Origin: Donghicola mangrovi
Lineage (GTDB): Bacteria; Pseudomonadota; Alphaproteobacteria; Rhodobacterales; Rhodobacteraceae
DNA length: 64,000 bases
Direction: 5' to 3'
Assembly: GCF_013377535.1 (NCBI RefSeq)
Contig: NZ_JABCJE010000001.1
Span: forward strand, 682,001-746,000
The position numbers and the translations under genes were made by a program. Under the pieces are notes generated by a model. It was not told where the DNA came from and searched no databases. It saw only the letters and a program-made list of their open reading frames with translations. This document shows positions 53,471 through 63,346 of this stretch, one piece after another; position 1 is the stretch's first letter, and each line of letters opens with the position of its first letter.

Positions 53471-54151
53471 TTAGCGGCAGGCCGCATATTCACGGCGGTA
53501 GTTGCTGTCGGTGTCCATGTGGCGGTCTTTGGCGTCCGCGACCGCATCGAACTGGCTGTTGACCTGCTGCAGAACGGCCATGGTGCGCTGCATCAGGGCA
53601 TCCTTGGCGGCACGAGGGTCAGCGTTCGCCTTGACCAGCATGCCGGTGTTGCCCTTCAGGCGGGTGGCCAGATTGCGGCGCAGGTCGTTGCTGAACTCAC
53701 GGACATAGACGTTGTGGTTGTCCACGTGCTCCAGCTCGTGGCGCAGGGTGGTTTTGTAGTCGCAGCTGTTGCGGCGGATGCTGGGGTTGATCCAGACCTT
53801 GGGGGCGATCGAGCCGGTGGTGACCTGAATGGTCTTGATCCGCAGGCAGGTGCCCGAGGCGGTGTTCAGCATTTCCCACTGGAAGTTGGCTTTGAACGAA
53901 CGCTTCAGTTCGGTCAGGCCCTGAACGCGCCAGCCAGCCTTCATTTTCTTGGCCAGGCTTGCGGGCTTGGCGGTGCTCATGATGGGCTGGGGCAGATTTT
54001 CAACAACCTGAACCAAGGGCGCCTGATTGCACAGGTTTGCGATCTGCTTGGCCGAGGGGGGCTTTGCCGCAAACGCCGGGGTCGCTACAAACGAAAACAC
54101 AGCTAACGCGATGGCAGCTTTGGTTTTGAATGTCTTGATGCAGTCCAGCAT
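53471..54151 (-). CDS. Secreted HExxH protein (putative zinc metalloprotease-like), copy 2
   Basis: The 226-residue protein starts MLDCIKTFKTKAAIALAVFSFVATPAFAAKPPSAKQ, a clean signal peptide cut after AFA. AAGGGGAA precedes the ATG at 54151, which excludes a 42-codon-longer frame. The mature part has GTCLRIKTIQVTTGSIAPKVWINPSIRRNSCDYKTTLRHELEHVDNHNVYV (cited in part): HELEH is the HExxH motif, and two cysteines flank the core as in copy 1. It is a paralogue of the 50410-51153 protein, sharing order C-x-RIK, W-x-x-P, C, H-E-x-x-H and a final C. Confidence 0.62.
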   Translation of the reverse strand: MLDCIKTFKTKAAIALAVFSFVATPAFAAKPPSAKQIANLCNQAPLVQVVENLPQPIMSTAKPASLAKKMKAGWRVQGLTELKRSFKANFQWEMLNTASGTCLRIKTIQVTTGSIAPKVWINPSIRRNSCDYKTTLRHELEHVDNHNVYVREFSNDLRRNLATRLKGNTGMLVKANADPRAAKDALMQRTMAVLQQVNSQFDAVADAKDRHMDTDSNYRREYAACR

Positions 54152-54586
54152 AGCATTCCCCTTTTCGATGTCGTGTGTCAGGGCCGCGCCCAAGGTTGAG
54201 ATCATCCGATGCGTGTGCTTGTTCGCTCGGTATGTCCCAATATTGCGGGGTTTTTGCGCGGAATGCCTGCCCGCCAATGGGCGGATTTTAAGAGTATTCG
54301 ACTATAGGGAGAGACCTGAGTGGGACCGGATACGCCCCGTTGTTGGTTAAACACCAGCGAAGGAAGTGTAACCAATCCAGAGGTGATAAAACTCACCCCA
54401 AAGGTTGCATCACCTAGGATGTATCGCCTTCGCAAAAGGGATATCGCCGCCGTAAAAGGGTCATGTCGGCGACAGGGGATAGGATGAACGGCACCCCTGC
54501 GAAAATGTGGAGGGGCCGGTGGGGAACCCTATCCCTCTGGGCTGGTTAACCCTCCGAAGGTTCCGACACAGAGGGGCGCACCCGGT
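54152..54586. other. Gap between the HExxH gene and the EEP gene, 435 bases
   Basis: I find no convincing gene. Visible structure is an inverted repeat AGGTGAT/ATCACCT (about 54381-54414), a repeated CGC-n-AAAAGGG pattern near 54433-54461, and a GC-rich stretch before the next start. It probably holds the two divergent promoters. Small-RNA content cannot be judged by eye. Confidence 0.4.
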
Positions 54587-55492
54587 ATGATCCCGACTTT
54601 TGTTTTTATTATTTGTATTTTGATCCTCGGTTTTGTGGCGGTCATGGCATCGCATTGGCTGCATTCCACCCGACACCCGATTCCCCCGCAGCCGCATCGG
54701 TCGATCCGCGTGGCCACCTACAACGTCCACTATATCAAGCTGCAGGAAGACGGGCGCTGGTCGGTCGAGGATTGGCATCGCCGCAAAGAGCCCTTGAACA
54801 CCGCCTTTCGCGCCATCGCGCCGGACATCATCACCTTTCAGGAGATGGAGAGCTTTGCCGCCGAGAATGGCGACGAGGTGAACCTAGCCCGCGATTATCT
54901 GGCCGAGCGCAATCCCGAATACGAGGTCGCGGCCAAGGGCGACTGGCAGCACTGCCCTATGACCCAGCCGGTGTTCTATCGCCGTGACCGGTTCGATCTG
55001 CTGGAAGAAGGGTCGTTTGCTTTCCCCGAGACCTACAAGCGGATGCGTCACACCTGCGAGGTGGGCGGCTACCCCTATTTCGCGTCGTGGGTCAGGCTGA
55101 GAGAGGTCAGCAGCGGCAAGACCCTGCGCGTGGTGAACATGCACCTTGATTACTGCAACCTGAAGAACCGCCGCCGCTCGGCCGAGTTGATCTGCCAGAA
55201 CATCGAGCCGTGGCTGGCCGCGTCAGAGCATGTGGTGCTGATGGGGGACTTCAATTCGTGCGACGGGATGCGCCCTCTACGGGTGCTGGCCAAACGCGGG
55301 CTGAAGATCCCGAAAATTCCGGGCTCGACCTTCCACTTCAATCGCGGGCTGCATCTGTTTGCTGCGATCGACCACATGGGATTTTCGCGGAATGTCGATC
55401 TGGCGACCAAGCCTGTGGTTGTGCGGGACCAGTTCCTTGGGGAATATCCGTCGGACCACTATCCGGTGCTGGCGGACCTGTACCTGACCTAA
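54587..55492 (+). CDS. Membrane-anchored endonuclease/exonuclease/phosphatase family protein
   Basis: The 301-residue protein has an N-terminal hydrophobic anchor or signal (about 2-22, MIPTFVFIICILILGFVAVM). The EEP fold follows, with SIRVATYNVHYIKLQEDGRW, a metal-binding Glu in IITFQEMESFA, VVNMHLDYCNLKNRR, VVLMGDFNSCDGMRPL and YPSDHYPVLADLYL. The Asn, Glu, Asp-x-Asn and Ser-Asp-His motifs of the family are all present, so it should be an active phosphodiesterase-type enzyme. Substrate unknown. Its TAA shares CTAA with the convergent IclR gene. Confidence 0.85.
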   Translation: MIPTFVFIICILILGFVAVMASHWLHSTRHPIPPQPHRSIRVATYNVHYIKLQEDGRWSVEDWHRRKEPLNTAFRAIAPDIITFQEMESFAAENGDEVNLARDYLAERNPEYEVAAKGDWQHCPMTQPVFYRRDRFDLLEEGSFAFPETYKRMRHTCEVGGYPYFASWVRLREVSSGKTLRVVNMHLDYCNLKNRRRSAELICQNIEPWLAASEHVVLMGDFNSCDGMRPLRVLAKRGLKIPKIPGSTFHFNRGLHLFAAIDHMGFSRNVDLATKPVVVRDQFLGEYPSDHYPVLADLYLT

Positions 55493-56265
55493 ACCGGAGG
55501 TGTCCCGCCAAGTCGCAAGGTCAGTTCATTCGCGGCCTTGCGCACCTGTGCCCCGATGGTGTCCAGCCGCGCATCCGTCAGGCGCGCCGCCAGTCCGCTG
55601 ACGCTGATGGCGCAGACGGCCTCTCCTTGGGGGGACCAGACCTCGGCGGCGACGCAGCGCAGACCGGTGACGTGCTCTTCGTCGTCCAGCGCGTAGCCCC
55701 GTTGGCGGGTTAGCTGGATATCCTCGAACACGGCGTCCATGTTGCGCAGGCTTTTCGTGGTCATTGGCGGCAGGCCCGCCTGATCGGCCAGCGCGGCAAT
55801 CGCGTCATCGGACCAAGTGGCCACGATCGCCTTGCCCATACCACTACAGAACACAGGCACCTGACCGCCGGGGTTCGAAATGGCGCGCATGATCTCGCGA
55901 CTCTCGACCTGACTGATGGTGACCAGCTGCTTGTCGTCGAGAATCCCAAGGTTCGCCGTCTCGCGGGTGACATCCCTCAGGCGCTTCAGGAAGGGCAGGG
56001 CAGGCGCCACGAAGTTCCGGCGCCGCCCGAACGCAGAGCCCACGGCAAACGCCTCTCGGCCCACGTGCCACAGGGTGGTTTCGGGCTCGAACTGGGCAAA
56101 GCCGTGCTGCTCTAGCGTGGTCAGCAAGCGGTGCGCGGTGGACACCGCCAGCCCCGTGCTGCGCGCCAGATCGGACACTCGCAGGCCGTCATCGGATCGG
56201 GCCAGTTCCTGCAGCAGGGTCAGTGCGCGACTGACGGACTGAACGCCATCCTTGGGGTTTTTCAT
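55489..56265 (-). CDS. IclR family transcriptional regulator
   Basis: The 258-residue protein starts [56 protein letters not shown] (cited in part), the winged HTH of IclR (about 20-65). A C-terminal ligand-binding domain follows, with [34 protein letters not shown] and CAISVSG. The start at 56265 was chosen by homology; the open frame continues far upstream but only as the antisense of glcB. It is divergent from glcB across 99 bases with a palindrome, so it probably controls glyoxylate-related metabolism and itself. Confidence 0.92.
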   Translation of the reverse strand: MKNPKDGVQSVSRALTLLQELARSDDGLRVSDLARSTGLAVSTAHRLLTTLEQHGFAQFEPETTLWHVGREAFAVGSAFGRRRNFVAPALPFLKRLRDVTRETANLGILDDKQLVTISQVESREIMRAISNPGGQVPVFCSGMGKAIVATWSDDAIAALADQAGLPPMTTKSLRNMDAVFEDIQLTRQRGYALDDEEHVTGLRCVAAEVWSPQGEAVCAISVSGLAARLTDARLDTIGAQVRKAANELTLRLGGTPPV

Positions 56266-56277
56266 TTTCGGCCTCCC

Positions 56278-56298
56278 GTTTTCCACATTGTGAAAAAC
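56278..56298. promoter_or_regulatory. Palindromic operator candidate between the IclR gene and glcB
   Basis: GTTTTCCACA (56278-56287), one central base, and TGTGAAAAAC (56289-56298) form an imperfect palindrome with 9 of 10 pairs. It is 13 bases before the IclR start and 67 before the glcB start. IclR-family regulators bind such short AT-flanked palindromes in divergent promoters. Confidence 0.6.
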
Positions 56299-56364
56299 CT
56301 TTTTCCATTTGTCACGCTGTACGAAAGGTTGGACTATCTGTTTCTCCAGAAATTGGAGGATGCC

Positions 56365-58494
56365 ATGACCAACTATGTCGAACGCCACGGTCTGCAAGTC
56401 GCCGCCCCCCTTGCGGCGCTGATCGAAGAGCAGGTGCTGTTGAATGTTACGCCCGAAGTGTTCTGGTCGGGCTATGCGCAGATGCTGCGCGACTTGATGC
56501 CCAAGAACGCCGCCCTGCTGGCCAAGCGTGACGACCTGCAAGCGCAGATCGACGCGTGGCACAAGGCGCGTCAGGGCAAGCCGCTGGACGGGGCCGAATA
56601 CCAGTCCTTCCTGCGGGAAATCGGCTATCTGGTGGACGAGCCCGCGCCGTTCCAGATGGAAACCACGAACGTTGACCCCGAGATCGCGACCATCGCTGGC
56701 CCCCAGTTGGTGGTTCCGGTGATGAACGCCCGCTTTGCCTTGAACGCGGCGAACGCACGCTGGGGTTCGCTGTACGACGCTCTGTATGGCACTGACGCGA
56801 TCCCCGGTCAGGCCACGGGCAAGGGCTATGACGCCGAACGCGGTGCTCAGGTTATCGCGTGGGCCCGTGCCCATCTGGACAAGGCCGCGCCGCTGGCGAA
56901 CGGGTCTTGGGCGGATGTTCAGGCGCTTGAGGTTCGCGATGCCGCGCTGGTGGTAACCGTTGGCGGGGCCGAGACTGCGCTGGCAGACCCCTCGCAATTC
57001 GCGGGCTATACCGAGCGTGGAAACGTCTTCCTGCGCCAGAACGGCCTGCTGATCGAGGTTGTGATCGACCCGAACTCGACCATCGGCAAGGACGATCCCG
57101 CAGGCATCTCCGACATCCGTCTGGAAAGCGCGCTGACCGCCATTCAGGACTGCGAGGATTCGGTTGCCGCCGTGGACGCCGAGGACAAGTGCGTCGTCTA
57201 CGCGAACTGGTTGGGCCTGATGAAGGGCGATCTGGCCGAGAGCTTTGAAAAGGGCGGCAAGCAGCTGACCCGCACCCTGAACCCTGACGTCACCTACCTG
57301 ACCCCCGAGGGCAAACCCGCCATCCACCCCGGCCGCGCCCTGCTGCTGGTCCGCAACGTGGGTCACCTGATGACCACCGACGCGGTTCTGCTGGACGGTC
57401 AGGAAACCCCCGAGGGCATGCTGGACGCCGCAGTGACAGTGGCCGCCGCAATGCATGATCTGGCGAAATCGGTGAACAACAACTCGCGCAGCGGGTCGGT
57501 CTATGTCGTGAAGCCCAAGATGCACGGCCCCGAGGAAGTGGCATTCGCCAACGAACTCTATGGCCGCGTCGAGGATATCCTTGGCCTGCCCCGCAACACC
57601 GTGAAACTGGGTGTGATGGACGAAGAGCGCCGCACCTCGGCGAACCTTCTGGCGTGTATCAAAGAGGTCAAAGAGCGCTGCGTGTTCATCAACACCGGCT
57701 TCCTTGACCGCACTGGCGACGAGATCCACACCTCGATGTATGCGGGTCCTGTGATCCCCAAAGGCGAGATGAAGGATGCTGCATGGCTGTCCGCCTATGA
57801 GGCTGGCAACGTCGATGCGGGTCTGACCGCTGGCATGGACGGCAAGGGCCAGATCGGCAAAGGCATGTGGGCCAAGCCCGATGCCATGGCCGAGATGCTG
57901 GAGGTCAAGATCGGTCACCCCAAAGCTGGCGCCAACACCGCTTGGGTTCCCAGCCCCACCGCAGCGACCCTGCACGCGACCCATTACCATCAGGTGAATG
58001 TTGCCTCGCTTCAGGAGCAGCTGAAGGGCCGCGAGAAAGCCAGCCGTGACGCGCTGCTGACCCCGCCGCTGATGATCGGTCGCAACCTGTCGGACGCCGA
58101 AGTGACCCGCGAGCTGGACAACTCTTGCCAGTCCATTCTGGGTTATGTGGTGCGCTGGGTTGATCTGGGGGTCGGTTGCTCCAAGGTGCCGGACATCAAC
58201 GATGTGGGCCTGATGGAAGACCGCGCGACCCTGCGGATCAGTTCCCAGTATTTGGCGAACTGGCTGATGCACGGCATCTGCTCGGAACTCGAGGTGCTGG
58301 ATTCGCTGAAGCGCATGGCGCTGAAAGTGGACGCGCAGAACGCCAGCGACCCTGCCTATACCGCGATGGCGCCGTCCTATGACGGTCCTGCGTTCCAGGC
58401 AGCCTGTGATCTGGTGTTCAAGGGCGCCGAGCAGCCTTCGGGCTATACCGAACCGCTTCTGCATGCTGCGCGCCGCGTGGCCAAGGCAGCCTGA
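56365..58494 (+). CDS. glcB: Malate synthase G
   Basis: The 709-residue enzyme condenses glyoxylate and acetyl-CoA to malate. TTGGAGGA precedes the ATG at 56365 ([25 protein letters not shown]); the 78-codon-longer frame covers the regulatory region. Family marks are [58 protein letters not shown] (cited in part) and [18 protein letters not shown]. Length is close to the about 720 expected for isoform G. It is followed by a GlcG-like gene and regulated probably by the divergent IclR protein. Confidence 0.97.
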   Translation: MTNYVERHGLQVAAPLAALIEEQVLLNVTPEVFWSGYAQMLRDLMPKNAALLAKRDDLQAQIDAWHKARQGKPLDGAEYQSFLREIGYLVDEPAPFQMETTNVDPEIATIAGPQLVVPVMNARFALNAANARWGSLYDALYGTDAIPGQATGKGYDAERGAQVIAWARAHLDKAAPLANGSWADVQALEVRDAALVVTVGGAETALADPSQFAGYTERGNVFLRQNGLLIEVVIDPNSTIGKDDPAGISDIRLESALTAIQDCEDSVAAVDAEDKCVVYANWLGLMKGDLAESFEKGGKQLTRTLNPDVTYLTPEGKPAIHPGRALLLVRNVGHLMTTDAVLLDGQETPEGMLDAAVTVAAAMHDLAKSVNNNSRSGSVYVVKPKMHGPEEVAFANELYGRVEDILGLPRNTVKLGVMDEERRTSANLLACIKEVKERCVFINTGFLDRTGDEIHTSMYAGPVIPKGEMKDAAWLSAYEAGNVDAGLTAGMDGKGQIGKGMWAKPDAMAEMLEVKIGHPKAGANTAWVPSPTAATLHATHYHQVNVASLQEQLKGREKASRDALLTPPLMIGRNLSDAEVTRELDNSCQSILGYVVRWVDLGVGCSKVPDINDVGLMEDRATLRISSQYLANWLMHGICSELEVLDSLKRMALKVDAQNASDPAYTAMAPSYDGPAFQAACDLVFKGAEQPSGYTEPLLHAARRVAKAA

Positions 58495-58506
58495 GGAGAT
58501 AGGACT

Positions 58507-58923
58507 ATGATGACTGTACAACGTCTGGATCTGGCAGACGCAACCGTGATGCTGGCCGGTGCCCGCGCCAAAGCTGTCGAGATCGGCGTGCCCATGTGCA
58601 TCGCGATCACCGATGACGGGGGCAACCTGATCGCCTTCGAGCGTATGGACGGCGGCAAGGTCACCAGCATCACCATCGCGATCGACAAAAGCTTCACCGC
58701 CTCGGGGGCCAAGAAAGCGACTCACGAATACGGCGCGATCAGCCAGCCCGAGGGCCCGACCCACGGCATCAACAGCGCCATTGGCGGCCGCCTGATGGTG
58801 GTCGGTGGTGGTCTGCCGGTGATGGCGAACGGCGCTTGTGTGGGGGGAATCGGTGTCAGTTCCGGCACCCCTGCGCAGGACATGCAGGTGGCTCAGGCGG
58901 GAATCGACGCACTGGGTCTCTGA
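58507..58923 (+). CDS. GlcG/HbpS-like (DUF336) protein
   Basis: The 138-residue protein fits the heme-degrading/GlcG fold (DUF336): LADATVMLAGARAKAVEIGVPMCIAITDDGGNLIAFERMDGG (cited in part), ITIAIDKSFTASGAKKAT, and a Gly-rich end PVMANGACVGGIGVSSGTPAQDMQVAQAGIDAL (cited in part). GlcG is found with glycolate/glyoxylate genes; some relatives bind haem or corrinoids. It follows glcB by 12 bases with GAGGAGATAGG between, so it is co-transcribed with it. An ATG one codon later is also possible. Confidence 0.85.
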   Translation: MMTVQRLDLADATVMLAGARAKAVEIGVPMCIAITDDGGNLIAFERMDGGKVTSITIAIDKSFTASGAKKATHEYGAISQPEGPTHGINSAIGGRLMVVGGGLPVMANGACVGGIGVSSGTPAQDMQVAQAGIDALGL

Positions 58924-58954
58924 AACTCTCTGACCTGAAAATACCTAAAATTGG

Positions 58955-58982
58955 CGGCTCTCCCCTGTGGAGGGCCGTTTTT
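58955..58982 (+). terminator. Terminator after the GlcG-like gene
   Basis: CGGCTCTCC (58955-58963) pairs with GGAGGGCCG (58969-58977) with one G-T wobble and runs into TTTTT at 58978-58982. Confidence 0.88.
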
Positions 58983-59383
58983 CGTTTCAGGGTCCTGAAA
59001 GGGCCATTTGCCACAATTTCCACAATTTTTCGGCAAATATTGTAAATTTGCATTAACAATCATGCATACCTGCGGCGAGGTATTTCACCCGTTATGGGTG
59101 AGTTTTATTCCCCTTTTGACAAAGGAAAAATCGCGAAAGGATGGCCTGTATCCATCCACCGTACCCATGTGGTCATATGGTGTATGAAGCCGCGAAAGGG
59201 CTGCCACAATTGGAGAATGAGTTTAGACAAATGGGGTGGGATGACCCGAATGAAACCCTGAAATAGCCTTTAAAACAAGGCGGATGACATTGGAAGGTCT
59301 CAGAAAAGGCGTAACCTTTGGTGAAGTAAGTTCGGTGAGTGCAGCTTCTATTTTTGCGGAAGTTCAACCAGACCGAGGACGCC
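58983..59383 (+). other. Leader region of the RTX protease gene, 401 bases
   Basis: No gene is seen. A second hairpin, TCACCC/GGGTGA (59085-59090 with 59096-59101), is followed by TTTT. The 5' half is AT-rich and may contain the protease promoter. The run up to 59383 has GAGGA at 59375-59379, the ribosome binding site for the next gene. Confidence 0.45.
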
Positions 59384-61162
59384 ATGTGCACTATCTGCGA
59401 AGAACTGAGACCCCAAGCGAGCGACTGTGATTTCCAGTCGACATCTGAAACGGTATCCGAGACCGATACTGTAAGCTATTCGACGGGTGCCTCGAGTTCC
59501 GGGGCAAGCCTGAGCGAGGGTACTCTGGATGAATTGGCGGCCTACCTGATCGAGGGGTACTGGTCTGGTACCGGCTCGTCCTCGCGGTCTTTTGCGTCGG
59601 GTTCATCCACGGTGATCACTGTTGATCTCAGCGAGCTGACCAGCGACGGCCAGCAGCTGGCGCGCTGGGCTTTCCAGATGTGGGAGATGGTCGCGGACAT
59701 CCAGTTCGAAGAGGTGACCTCGGGCACCGCGGATATCACCTTCTCGGACGATTACTCGGGTGCTTACTGCAACACGACCTATTCCGGCGATACGATCACC
59801 AGTGCGTTCGTGAACGTCTCGAAAAGCTGGCTGAATTCCTATGGCAGTTCGCTCGACAGCTATTCCTTCAGCACCTACGTCCATGAAATCGGGCACGCCT
59901 TGGGACTGGGGCATATGGGCGATTACAACGGTTATGCCTCATATGCCGACGACGCCGTCTTCGCGAATGACAGCTACCAGATTTCGGTCATGTCCTATTT
60001 CAGCCAGACCGAGAACCCGACTGTGGACGCGGACTATGCCGATCCGGTGACGGCGATGATGGCGGATATTCTGGCGATCCAGACGATCTACGGCGCGGCG
60101 GGGTCCAGCTCTGCCACCGCGGGGGACACGGTTTACGGCGTCGGCACCACGCTGGACAACATCTTTGGCTACCTGCTGGAGTCGGCGATCACCAGCCAAC
60201 GGTCCGAGGATTATACCGGCGATGCGGTAGCCGTGACGCTCTATGACTACTCGGGCGAGGACACGCTGGATTTCAGCTCTCTGAGCACCGCCGACAGCAT
60301 CGACCTGCGCGAGGAAAGCTTCTCTGATCTTGGCGGGCAGGACGGGGTGATGGGCATCGCCCGCGGCACGGTGATCGAGAACGCCTATTCCGGCGGCGGC
60401 AATGACAGCCTGTATGGCAACGGCGTTGGCAACCTGCTGAACGCAGGCACGGGCAACGACACGGCCTACGGGTATTCGGGCAATGACACGCTCGAGGGCG
60501 AAGATGGCAACGATCGCCTTTTCGGTGGCAGCGGGGCGGATTCGATCTCTGGCGGGGACGGGAACGACTATCTGGCCGGAAACAGCCAGCGCGATCTACT
60601 CGAGGGCGGGGACGGCAGCGATACGCTGATCAGCGGCTCGGGCTGGGACACCGCCTATGGCGGCGCAGGTAACGACACGCTGTCCGGCAACGGCGGGCGA
60701 GATCGCCTGTATGGCGGCGAGGATGCGGACCTGCTCAAGGGCGGCCGCGGCGGCGACAAGCAGTACGGCGGCACCGGCGACGACCGGCTCTATGGCAACG
60801 GCGGCAATGACAGGCTCTATGGGAACGAAGGCGATGACACCCTGTCGGGTGGCAATGGCCGTGACGTTCTGGAGGGCGGTGCGGGCGACGACTTCCTGCG
60901 CGGCGGCCTTCATGCGGATACCTTCGTGTTCAACGCCGGAGACGGTGACGACACGATTGCCGACTTCTCGGGAACTCAGGGCGATGTCCTGCAATTCTCG
61001 GCGGATCTCTGGGATGACGGCGCCGACGCCGGTTTCGATCTGAACCTGCACCTGAGTGTCGCGTCTGGCGACACCGTCATCACCTTTGACACAGGCGACA
61101 GCGTTGTGCTGCTCAATGTGACCGATCTGGCGATGGTGGTTGCCAATTCGGAACTCATCTAA
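59384..61162 (+). CDS. Serralysin-like RTX metalloprotease
   Basis: The 592-residue protein starts MCTICEELRPQASDC and has no signal peptide, consistent with type I secretion. The catalytic motif HEIGHALGLGH is at 167-177 (HExxHxxGxxH) and the Met-turn SVMSYF is near 201-206. From about residue 335 to 520 there are about 20 glycine-rich nonapeptides (GGxGxDxLx, for example GGSGADSIS and GGAGDDFLR) that bind calcium. The end (DFSGTQGDVLQFS and later) is a typical RTX secretion tail. It is a secreted metalloprotease of the M10 serralysin group. Transporter genes are not in the window. Confidence 0.93.
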   Translation: MCTICEELRPQASDCDFQSTSETVSETDTVSYSTGASSSGASLSEGTLDELAAYLIEGYWSGTGSSSRSFASGSSTVITVDLSELTSDGQQLARWAFQMWEMVADIQFEEVTSGTADITFSDDYSGAYCNTTYSGDTITSAFVNVSKSWLNSYGSSLDSYSFSTYVHEIGHALGLGHMGDYNGYASYADDAVFANDSYQISVMSYFSQTENPTVDADYADPVTAMMADILAIQTIYGAAGSSSATAGDTVYGVGTTLDNIFGYLLESAITSQRSEDYTGDAVAVTLYDYSGEDTLDFSSLSTADSIDLREESFSDLGGQDGVMGIARGTVIENAYSGGGNDSLYGNGVGNLLNAGTGNDTAYGYSGNDTLEGEDGNDRLFGGSGADSISGGDGNDYLAGNSQRDLLEGGDGSDTLISGSGWDTAYGGAGNDTLSGNGGRDRLYGGEDADLLKGGRGGDKQYGGTGDDRLYGNGGNDRLYGNEGDDTLSGGNGRDVLEGGAGDDFLRGGLHADTFVFNAGDGDDTIADFSGTQGDVLQFSADLWDDGADAGFDLNLHLSVASGDTVITFDTGDSVVLLNVTDLAMVVANSELI

Positions 61163-61264
61163 CGGACTGGAATTCGGGGGCTTCAGCGGCTAGGGACAGC
61201 CGGAGGCCCCCGCAATTACGGCGGGCCGCGTTACGACGGACAGCCCGGGGGGTTAGGCGCGCCG

Positions 61265-62365
61265 ATGCAATTTGTTCTGTTTATTGGTCCCCACAAGGTG
61301 GGTTCGAGCCAGCTTCAGGATTTCCTGTACCGCAACTACGTGCGGCTGATCCAATCGGGCATCCTCTATCCCATGATCGAGGCCGAGGGGCTGTCCTTCA
61401 TGGTCTCCAAGGCCATCATCGGCGACATCGACGACATCCCCCTGCCCGTAAATGCGCGCGAGGCGCACAACGCCTTTGCCTACAAGATGATCTCGGAGGT
61501 GGATGAAACCCGTTTCGTCCCCGCCAAGCATTCTGGCCTGCCGCGCACCCGCCAGATGTTCCGCGCCATCAAAAAGCAGATTGAATTCGTCCAGCCAGAG
61601 GTCGTCATTCTGGCGTCCGAGGTTTTCTCGACCTTTGGCGTGGTCAGCCCGCGCCTGATCCAGACCCTGCTCGACGAATTCCCCGAGGCCTCGTTCCGCA
61701 TCATCGCGAACCTGCGGCGGGTGGATAACTACTTGTCCAGCTGGCACGGCGAACGGCTGAAGGCGGGTGAGCGGCTGCATCCTTTGGGGCGCGGCGCGAT
61801 GCAGGAATACTTCGAGACAACCCATTTCGATTACCGCCTGATCCTGGAGCCGTGGGTCAGCATGATGCCCGATGCCGATTTCATCCTGCGGGACTTTTCG
61901 GCGGTGCGTACGGCCGGCGGCACGATCGAGGATTTCAAAGAGCAGTCCTGCCTGAACTTCCCCGACAGCCTGATCACGCCCGCGCCGCTGAACCCGTCGA
62001 TGCACCGCGCGGTTCAGGAAATCGTCCGCCGCGGGAATGCGCAACTGATGCCCGAAGTCGCCCTGAATCTGCGCAACTTCCTCGAGGATGTGACGCCCCA
62101 GTTGGGTCTGCCCAAGTCCTCGGAGATCGAGATGTACGGCCCCGACCTGCGCGAGGAAATGTTCGACCGGTTCGAGGATGTGCACGACTATCTGGGGGAT
62201 CTGACGGGGCAGGCGCAGTTCTTCTCGAACATCGACAACATGCTCCGGTGCCGCCCCATCCGCGAACTGGACGCCGTGGCGGACGCGCTGCCGAAAATCC
62301 GCGCCCAAGCCCGCCAGTTGTCCGACCCGGACGCCCGCGCCTTTATCGAGGGGTTCGCGCTCTAG
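61265..62365 (+). CDS. Sulfotransferase-like protein
   Basis: The 366-residue protein has an N-terminal beta strand and PAPS-type P-loop MQFVLFIGPHKVGSSQLQDFL, where GPHKVGSS corresponds to the GPHKTGST pattern. There is also a later LRRVDNYLSSWHGERLK stretch resembling the 3'-phosphate-binding motif of sulfotransferases. The middle and C-terminus are variable. It would transfer sulfate to a surface glycan or small molecule; that is inferred from the fold and from the polysaccharide-export gene downstream. No strong ribosome binding site is seen before the ATG. Its stop shares CTAG with the next gene. Confidence 0.7.
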   Translation: MQFVLFIGPHKVGSSQLQDFLYRNYVRLIQSGILYPMIEAEGLSFMVSKAIIGDIDDIPLPVNAREAHNAFAYKMISEVDETRFVPAKHSGLPRTRQMFRAIKKQIEFVQPEVVILASEVFSTFGVVSPRLIQTLLDEFPEASFRIIANLRRVDNYLSSWHGERLKAGERLHPLGRGAMQEYFETTHFDYRLILEPWVSMMPDADFILRDFSAVRTAGGTIEDFKEQSCLNFPDSLITPAPLNPSMHRAVQEIVRRGNAQLMPEVALNLRNFLEDVTPQLGLPKSSEIEMYGPDLREEMFDRFEDVHDYLGDLTGQAQFFSNIDNMLRCRPIRELDAVADALPKIRAQARQLSDPDARAFIEGFAL

Positions 62366-63183
62366 TCCGCGTGAAGCTGCCAGTCCCGATACAGCGCCTC
62401 GGCAGAGGTGGCGCGGGGCTGGGGGAGACCGCTGGCCCGAAGGCGGTCGGTGGCGATGGTGGCGCTTGGCAGGGCACCTGCGGGGGCATCCTGCCATTCA
62501 AAGGCACGTCCGGCCGCATTCATAATGGCGTCCATCGGCAGATCAACGGGCGAAGCGATGTTCATCACATCGGGGCATTGGTCCAGCGGGCACGTCACGA
62601 GCGCCGCGATAATGCGGGCCAAATCCGCAATCCCGATAAAGCTGCGCACAGGGCCTGAGCCGTCGGCGAACCGGTCCAGAACGACGGGCGCATCACCGGC
62701 CAAACTGCGCGAAATGGCATCGGCCCCGATCACATTGGCCACCCGCAGGATCACCGGCTTGGGCGCGTGAATGCCGCGCAACATCTCTTCCATCTCGGCC
62801 TTGGCGGTGCCGTAGGGGTTCGCGGGGGTGGGGGCCTGATCCTCGGCGGCGTTCTGGCATTGGCGGCCATAGACGGACTGCGTGGACAGGTGGATCACCC
62901 GATCCGCTCCTGTCGCTGCGGCCAAGTCCTGCGCCGCCTGTGCCAGATCCAGATTGACCCGCGTTTCCTCTAGCGTCCCGAAACACACACCCCACAGGCC
63001 CACGACAGCCCGCGCCCGCGAAACCACTGGCGGTTGCCCTGCATCCCACGCCTGCCAGTCCGGACCCGCTTGCCGCGCCACGGCGACATAGTCGAAATCC
63101 GGCGCCTCATGCCGCCAAGCGCGCAGGACGCGGCGCCCGACTTGACCGTTCGCGCCTGTCACGATGACCGGATGTTCTGACAT
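62362..63183 (-). CDS. NAD-dependent epimerase/dehydratase-like protein
   Basis: The 273-residue protein starts MSEHPVIVTGANGQVGRRVLRAW at ATG 63183, with the Rossmann motif TGANGQVG (GxxGxxG). RVIHLSTQSVYG followed by NPYGTAKAEMEEML supplies the catalytic Ser/Tyr-x3-Lys of extended SDR enzymes. It is shorter than typical nucleotide-sugar epimerases (about 310), and the substrate is unknown. Upstream codons up to 63312 are open but lack SDR features. It faces the sulfotransferase convergently and is divergent from the export gene. Confidence 0.85.
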   Translation of the reverse strand: MSEHPVIVTGANGQVGRRVLRAWRHEAPDFDYVAVARQAGPDWQAWDAGQPPVVSRARAVVGLWGVCFGTLEETRVNLDLAQAAQDLAAATGADRVIHLSTQSVYGRQCQNAAEDQAPTPANPYGTAKAEMEEMLRGIHAPKPVILRVANVIGADAISRSLAGDAPVVLDRFADGSGPVRSFIGIADLARIIAALVTCPLDQCPDVMNIASPVDLPMDAIMNAAGRAFEWQDAPAGALPSATIATDRLRASGLPQPRATSAEALYRDWQLHAD

Positions 63184-63346
63184 GTGGCCTGTCCCTGCTT
63201 TTCTATGTCCGCACCATCGGCAAGAAGATGCGTGTTTTCCGTGTTCTGTACGCATCTTTCTAGCGCCGACGCGAAAGCTTGTCTTGGACCTGTGGGGAAA
63301 AAATGGCATCAACGGCGCAATTGACTGAATGCGTTAGGGTACTCGA

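Noticed and set aside
55489-58764. 1091-residue minus-strand frame
   Set aside because: Only its last 258 residues are a real IclR regulator; the rest is antisense to glcB and the GlcG-like gene, which have clear family motifs.
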